Source: Anaerolineales bacterium
Lineage (GTDB): Bacteria > Chloroflexota > Anaerolineae > Anaerolineales > UBA11858
Assembly: GCA_018335275.1 (NCBI GenBank)
Contig: JAGXKM010000010.1
Span: 1 to 42,269, forward strand
Reading direction: 5' to 3'
DNA length: 42,269 nucleotides
In this document: positions 42,160 to 42,269 of the stretch, one piece after another
How the letters are laid out: each line of letters opens with the position of its first letter
Numbering within the stretch: the stretch's first letter is position 1
Translations under genes and position numbers: made by a program
Notes under the pieces: generated by a model
The model's input: only the letters and a program-made list of their open reading frames with translations
What the model was told of the DNA's origin: nothing
Database searches by the model: none

Positions 42160-42269
42160 TATCGTACTCCTTCAAAGGCCGGGATCGAATCCCCAGGCGC
42201 TAAGGTGACGATCGCCTTCTTATACATGCTCCGGCGTAAAATCACCCGGCGGTTCTGGGCATTCAAACT
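42159..42269 (-). CDS. rplW: 50S ribosomal protein L23 (uL23), C-terminal part cut by the window edge
   Basis: The last 36 codons are open from the right edge to TAA at 42161-42159. They read [20 protein letters not shown], then [11 protein letters not shown], a typical L23 C-terminus. The place directly before rplB is the standard one. L23 lies at the exit tunnel and docks trigger factor and SRP. Confidence 0.93.
   Translation of the reverse strand, partial: SLNAQNRRVILRRSMYKKAIVTLAPGDSIPAFEGVR

Overview
The window looks like a chromosomal segment of a member of the Chloroflexota, most probably class Anaerolineae. This is inferred from content: a lipoprotein with lamin-tail domains joined by Thr/Pro/Ser linkers, an ECF sigma factor paired with a DUF5667-type membrane protein, the mreBCD-mrdA-minCDE-rodA order, a GlnRS beside a GluRS, and a LexA with a GAAC-N4-GTTC box. 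No 16S gene is present, so the assignment is indirect.

Left part (1-11.2 kb), mixed accessory genes. A truncated MFS transporter (minus strand) follows the wreck of an RHS-repeat protein that still has a signal peptide and a promoter. Next come an ECF sigma factor and its membrane partner with a 115-residue Asp-rich tail built on a 27-bp tandem repeat, a two-gene 2-oxoacid:ferredoxin oxidoreductase in which beta and gamma parts are fused, lexA with its operator inside a near-perfect promoter, and a 1480-residue lipoprotein (OB-fold, nuclease-like domain with altered active site, four LTD domains).

Middle part (11.4-26.8 kb). A DUF4013 membrane protein precedes the cell-shape and division cluster mreB-mreC-mreD-mrdA-minC-minD-minE-rodA. 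It has one extended -10 promoter before mreB and a second before minC. Then gltX and glnS converge on a bidirectional terminator, and glnS diverges from a single tRNA-Gln(CTG) gene. An AIM24-like protein, a small four-helix membrane protein and a YabN/MazG-type pyrophosphohydrolase follow.

Right part (26.8-42.3 kb). The S10/spc/alpha ribosomal clusters run on the minus strand from rplW (cut by the window edge) through rplB-rpsS-rplV-rpsC-rplP-rpmC-rpsQ-rplN-rplX-rplE-rpsN-rpsH-rplF-rplR-rpsE-rpmD-rplO-secY-adk-map-rpmJ-rpsM-rpsK-rpsD-rpoA-rplQ-truA-rplM-rpsI. infA is missing from its usual place between map and rpmJ, and a promoter-like sequence stands there instead. S4, S14, L24 and L36 all carry zinc-type Cys clusters.

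I found no CRISPR array, prophage, complete insertion sequence or rRNA. The strongest candidates for something new are the sigma/Asp-rich partner pair, the altered nuclease-LTD lipoprotein, the Ala-Ser bond in LexA and the RHS relic with a 24-bp in-frame insertion.
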